This document shows positions 6,780 through 9,522 of a stretch of DNA of 9,522 nucleotides, piece after piece. A program made the translations under genes and the position numbers. The notes beneath the pieces were generated by a model, which did no database searches, was not told the origin of the DNA, and worked only from the letters and a program-made list of their open reading frames with translations. The stretch is from contig JBBQKJ010000083.1 of NCBI GenBank assembly GCA_038326775.1, forward strand, positions 1 through 9,522, given 5' to 3'. Every line of letters starts with the position of its first letter. The stretch's first letter is position 1. The DNA comes from DYIU01 sp038326775 (GTDB lineage: Bacteria > Actinomycetota > Geothermincolia > Fen-727 > Anoxymicrobiaceae).

Positions 6780-7421
6780 ATGCGCAAGTGGCTGGAGAGA
6801 CCAGGCATCAACAGGCGAGCCGGCAGGGGGAAACGGGTCACCCTCCGGCTGGCGATGATAGCGCTGCTTGCAATTACCCTGGCCGGCATGGGAGCGCTGT
6901 GCATGGGCCAGTCGCTGGGCAGGACAACGGCCGGACGCACGCCGGAGAGGCTGTGGAAGGCGATGCCGCTCGTCGTGCGGATCCCCGCGCCGGCGCTCAG
7001 AGCCGTCAGCTTTTCGCCGGGAGAGACGATCGGCCGGATACTGATACCGCGGATGTCGCTCGACTCCCCGCTCCTGGAGATGGCAAACTGCGACGACCAG
7101 GTGAACCTCAACAGGGGGCCCGCGCACATCGGGGGGACGGCCGCTCCCGGGAGCGCCGGCAACTGCGCACTCGCAGGACACCGCAGCACATACTCCAGGC
7201 CGTTCGAGCAAATGGGCGCGTTGCAAGCGGGCGACGAGATCATCCTCATCGACAGGTCGGGAGGCAGGTGCGTCTACAGGGTTAGCCGGGTATGGGTGGT
7301 CAGCCCCGACGAGGTCTCGGTCCTCGACCCGACACCCGAGCCCAGCGTTACCCTCATCACGTGCCACCCGTTAGGCTCGGCACACAGCAGGCTGATCGTA
7401 AGGGCTGTCATGTCGCGCTGA
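6780..7421 (+). CDS. Class E-type sortase
   Basis: A transpeptidase of 213 residues, anchored by one N-terminal helix (about 22-42, LRLAMIALLAITLAGMGALC) after a basic cytoplasmic stretch. Sortases cleave a C-terminal sorting motif and join the protein to peptidoglycan or a pilus subunit. The catalytic residues are all visible: His134 in LAGHRSTYSRPF, Cys195 in TLITCHP and Arg204 in SRLIVRA. The NLNRGPAHIGGTAAPG segment and the compact single-barrel length fit the class E group typical of high-GC actinobacteria; class D is the alternative. ATG6780 is preceded by GAGGAAAGG at a spacing of 7. The gene is divergent from the propeller gene, with 161 bases between the two starts. No LPXTG- or LAXTG-type substrate is seen in this window. 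The LITCHP variant is normal for the group. Confidence 0.93.
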   Translation: MRKWLERPGINRRAGRGKRVTLRLAMIALLAITLAGMGALCMGQSLGRTTAGRTPERLWKAMPLVVRIPAPALRAVSFSPGETIGRILIPRMSLDSPLLEMANCDDQVNLNRGPAHIGGTAAPGSAGNCALAGHRSTYSRPFEQMGALQAGDEIILIDRSGGRCVYRVSRVWVVSPDEVSVLDPTPEPSVTLITCHPLGSAHSRLIVRAVMSR

Positions 7422-7525
7422 AGCCGGCAGGATGGGGCTCTGGTCCGTCGCGCAATCGCCACTCCATCGACAAGCAGCGCATCCCCGGGAAGCGGAGATT
7501 TCGTGCCGAGCAGGCTCCCGTTCGC

Positions 7526-7531
7526 TATACT
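7526..7531 (+). promoter_or_regulatory. Possible -10 box TATACT for the GDPD gene
   Basis: TATACT ends 21 bases before ATG7553 and 9 bases before AGGAG, so the leader would be about 15 bases. No recognisable -35 lies at the expected distance. The 131-base gap after the sortase gene is consistent with an independent promoter. Confidence 0.35.
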
Positions 7532-7552
7532 GACCGGTACAGGAGTGAAGGA

Positions 7553-8233
7553 ATGAGGATATACAGCCACAGGGGGGGCCGCGGGTTCGGCCCCGACAAC
7601 ACTCTCGAGGCGATGGCGGCGGCGGCTTCGGCCGGCGTGCTCGCCATCGAGACGGACTTGCGTTCCACCGCCGACGGTGAGCTGCTCATCAGCCACGACC
7701 CGGTCGTCGGCAGGTTCAAGGTGAAGCATTCCGACTTTGCTGACATCCGCCGGGAGCACCCGGACCGCCCGCTCCTGCGGGAGGTCCTCGGCGCGCTGGC
7801 CGGGCGGGTCTCGTTCAACATCGAGATAAAGCGGGCCCCGCCAGTCGCGGTCGCGGAGATGGTCGAATCGTTTAAGATACTGGAAGAGACGGTCTTCACC
7901 TCGTTCCGGTACGAGCTCCTGGCGGAGCTCAAGCGGGAACGTCCGTCCGCCCGGGTGGGGCCTCTGCGCTGGACACTGCTGGCCGAACACCTCACGTTGG
8001 AGTGGACCGAGAGGACAGGGGCGGAGCTACTGGCGCTCCATTACAAGAACCTGACCCCCGAAAACGTGGAGAAGATGCACGACGCGGGCCTGGAGGTGTA
8101 CGCCTGGACGGTGAACGAAGAGGCCGAGGTCCGTCGGTTGAATTCCTTTGGTGTCGACGTCCTCATAACCGACCGCTACCTGGACATGGTAGAGTTTCTC
8201 GACGGCGGGGGAGACCGCGGCGCACGGGAGTAG
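7553..8233 (+). CDS. Glycerophosphodiester phosphodiesterase (cytoplasmic)
   Basis: A protein of 226 residues that hydrolyses glycerophosphodiesters to glycerol-3-phosphate and an alcohol, recycling phospholipid headgroups. The GDPD TIM-barrel signatures are all present: HRG (His6), IETDLRST (Glu33, Asp35), ISHDP (His48), NIEIK (Glu91, Lys93), and the C-terminal YAWTVN and GVDVLITDRY. Glu33, Asp35 and Glu91 should hold the metal ion, and His6 and His48 are the general acid/base pair, by analogy with GlpQ. PDNT replaces the more usual PENT. There is no signal peptide, so the enzyme is intracellular. A longer in-frame start exists 261 bases upstream, but AGGAG (7541-7545) lies 7 bases before ATG7553, just ahead of the conserved start, which decides for ATG7553. 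The length is at the short end of the family. Confidence 0.93.
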   Translation: MRIYSHRGGRGFGPDNTLEAMAAAASAGVLAIETDLRSTADGELLISHDPVVGRFKVKHSDFADIRREHPDRPLLREVLGALAGRVSFNIEIKRAPPVAVAEMVESFKILEETVFTSFRYELLAELKRERPSARVGPLRWTLLAEHLTLEWTERTGAELLALHYKNLTPENVEKMHDAGLEVYAWTVNEEAEVRRLNSFGVDVLITDRYLDMVEFLDGGGDRGARE

Positions 8234-8329
8234 CGAAAACCCACGCCGGGTGCGAATAGAATTGGAGCGGACGACAAGACGGTGTTTGCCGGGCAGGCCG
8301 GTGCCCGCGGGCCGGAGGGAGCAGGTGGC

Positions 8330-8950
8330 ATGAAGAAGATACTGGTCGTGGCGCTGGCGGCGGCCGTGCTGCTGAGCGCACTCGCCGCAGTGGGCTGCGG
8401 TGGCGACACGGGTAAGGCTGGTGCTTACATGGAGGAGGGCGACGCCCTCTCGAAGAAGATGCGCTCTCTGACAGGTAGCGCCGTTTTCGACGCGGTGGCT
8501 CTCCTGGCCGAGCTGGGCATCCAGGTCAGCGAGACCGGCGACATCGACCCGCAGGCCATAACCGACACGGCCAGCAAGCAGCTCAATGCCATAGTCGCGA
8601 ACGGCGAGAAGGCAAAAATCGAGTACGAGAAGATACTCGACCTGAGCGGCGTGGACGACTACAAGGCTTACGCCGAGCAACGAATCAAGGCAATCGACAG
8701 CACAATCGTGGTGCTTGAATCCGTCGATGGCCTGCTCGATAAGCTCGGAGACCCGACCAACAAGGATTCGGTGCGCAACACCATCGCCAGGTGGGCGAAG
8801 TCGAACCTCGAGGTCACCGTCGACGCCGTCAAGGCGTTCACGAGCTGGCGCAGCGCCGAGAAGATCAAGAACGAGAAGAACCTCGGGCCCGTCGAAGAAG
8901 TCGAGGGCGAGCCGGCCGTGAGTTCCCCGGCGGCAAGCTCCCCGAAGTAA
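8330..8950 (+). CDS. Helical lipoprotein of unknown function
   Basis: A protein of 206 residues. MKKILVVALAAAVLL begins a lipoprotein signal with lipobox AVGC and Cys23 as lipid anchor, followed by a short GGDTGK linker. Residues 30-185 are almost all helical in character, with heptad-like charge and hydrophobic patterns (KAYAEQRIKAIDSTIVVLES, TIARWAKSNLEVTVDAVKAF), probably a helical bundle with coiled-coil character. The tail is rich in Ser, Pro and Ala (VSSPAASSPK). No enzyme motif is visible and I do not recognise the family; structural or surface-binding roles are possible. The start is ATG8330, behind a G-rich stretch (GGAGGGAGCAGG). A longer frame begins at 8282 but would put a non-signal stretch in front of the signal peptide. 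TAGAAT at 8257-8262 could be a weak -10. The TAA at 8948 is followed in the same frame by an ankyrin remnant. Confidence 0.75.
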   Translation: MKKILVVALAAAVLLSALAAVGCGGDTGKAGAYMEEGDALSKKMRSLTGSAVFDAVALLAELGIQVSETGDIDPQAITDTASKQLNAIVANGEKAKIEYEKILDLSGVDDYKAYAEQRIKAIDSTIVVLESVDGLLDKLGDPTNKDSVRNTIARWAKSNLEVTVDAVKAFTSWRSAEKIKNEKNLGPVEEVEGEPAVSSPAASSPK

Positions 8951-8981
8951 GCTTGCGGCCGGCCTGCTCCGCGGGCCCGCG

Positions 8982-9199
8982 ACCTCGTTGAACGCGCGGG
9001 CGCACGGTATCTCCGAGGGCCTTACCCCCTGCACCTGGCCGCGGGGTCGGGGGAGACCGAGGCCGCGAAGCTCCTCCTCGGCAGGTGGGCCGATGTGAAC
9101 GCGCGGGACAACGCCGGCCTTACCCCGCTGGGCATGGCGATGACGAACGGACACGCCGAGACCGCCGACCTCATCAGACAGCACGGCGGCGTCGAGTAG
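8982..9199 (+). pseudogene. Ankyrin-repeat remnant, frameshifted and lacking a start
   Basis: From 9027 to the TAG at 9197-9199 the frame reads PLHLAAGSGETEAAKLLL, ADVNARDNAGLTPL and NGHAETADLIRQHGG. This is one ankyrin repeat and part of another with canonical TPLHLAA, NARD-AGLTPL and GH-E-A-LI signatures. Upstream, the good ankyrin reading (LNARAHGISEGLTP) is in a different frame and joins only if one C is added at the C run near 9025-9029. No start codon or ribosome site precedes it: the frame begins directly after the TAA of the lipoprotein gene. It is most likely the tail end of a decayed ankyrin protein, or a fragment captured by rearrangement. A sequencing error in the C run would mend the frameshift, but not the missing start. 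Confidence 0.6.
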
Positions 9200-9522
9200 C
9201 GCTCAAGGCTTGTTCAGCCTGGTTTGCTGTTCAGGATTCCGCCCCCCGGATGGCGCAACCTGCGGGTCAATGTCAATTGGACCAAAGCATATCGCGAGAG
9301 CAATCATTTTGATGGTCAGTCTCTCTCCGGGCTGCCCGTTGCGTCAATGAAAAATGTATCCCGGATCTTCCTCCTGTTTGACAGGACTTTAAGAGATAAC
9401 CCCCGCCCATAGCTCAAAAACCCCGCAACCAAGCCATTTTTTGGCCTTCCGAAACGTAAGACCCTACGTTCATCACATGATGAAGGCTTGATATACCTTT
9501 CATAATGGGCTATTACGCATAT
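9200..9522. other. A/T-richer non-coding tail
   Basis: No convincing gene. A 62-codon open frame at 9224-9412 (+) has no family signature or ribosome site. Just after the ankyrin stop, AGGCT/AGCCT (9206-9220) forms a 5-bp stem with a 5-base loop but no U run. Two inverted repeats lie at 9453-9470 (AACGTA/TACGTT) and 9469-9484 (TTCATCA/TGATGAA). TTGACA occurs near 9377 without a suitable -10, and CATAAT lies near 9501. The stretch could be the upstream region of a gene beyond the window edge. Confidence 0.4.

Noticed and set aside
6479..7285. Overlapping open frames on both strands around the sortase gene
   Set aside because: The sortase frame has the catalytic triad, membrane helix and a good ribosome site. 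The others are shadows without signatures.
8027..9184. Minus-strand open frame of 385 codons
   Set aside because: Antisense to the GDPD, the lipoprotein and the ankyrin remnant, all of which have recognisable motifs. The minus translation has none; long antisense frames are common in GC-rich DNA.
9224..9412. 62-codon plus-strand open frame in the tail
   Set aside because: No ribosome site, no ATG at the start, no family resemblance.

Overview
The window is GC-rich over most of its length and looks like a chromosomal piece of a high-GC Gram-positive anaerobe, most likely an uncultured actinobacterium. Three things suggest this: a class E-type sortase, a small DUF7144-like membrane protein, and a secreted protein with tandem 'TWYLAEGSTG...VQNPN' modules, a type I associate with subsurface actinobacterial genomes. 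Two cysteine-rich Fe-S proteins (one QueG-like, one with a CFeSP-type 4Fe-4S domain) point to anaerobic or redox-specialised metabolism. The taxonomic placement is inference from protein character only.

Layout, left to right. (1) 3-626 (+) is the C-terminal part of an alpha/beta hydrolase whose start lies off the window. (2) 633-1580 (-), convergent with it, is a double-cluster 4Fe-4S protein of the QueG/reductive-dehalogenase type; its N-terminal region carries an in-frame TGA. (3) 1753-3156 (+) is a likely two-gene operon: an exported VOC-fold lipoprotein and a soluble protein with a C-terminal CX2CX4CX16C cluster domain. (4) 3201-4095 (-) is a pair of small membrane proteins. (5) 4220-6618 (-) is a large secreted protein with eight FG-GAP/VCBS calcium motifs, a proline linker and three roughly 100-residue modules. 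The first module holds a one-base frameshift. (6) 6780-7421 (+), divergent from it, is a sortase. (7) 7553-8233 (+) is a cytoplasmic glycerophosphodiester phosphodiesterase. (8) 8330-8950 (+) is a helical lipoprotein. (9) About 8982-9199 (+) is a broken ankyrin-repeat remnant. (10) 9200-9522 is an A/T-richer stretch with small inverted repeats and no convincing gene.

The theme is the cell envelope: two lipoproteins, two small membrane proteins, a large secreted propeller and a sortase, interspersed with two Fe-S proteins. I found no CRISPR array, tRNA, rRNA, transposase or integrase. The points most worth a second look are the three lesions (in-frame TGA, one-base frameshift, ankyrin remnant), the modular propeller beside a sortase that has no visible sorting substrate here, and the exported VOC protein paired with an Fe-S protein. 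I do not see clear evidence of a wholly new system.
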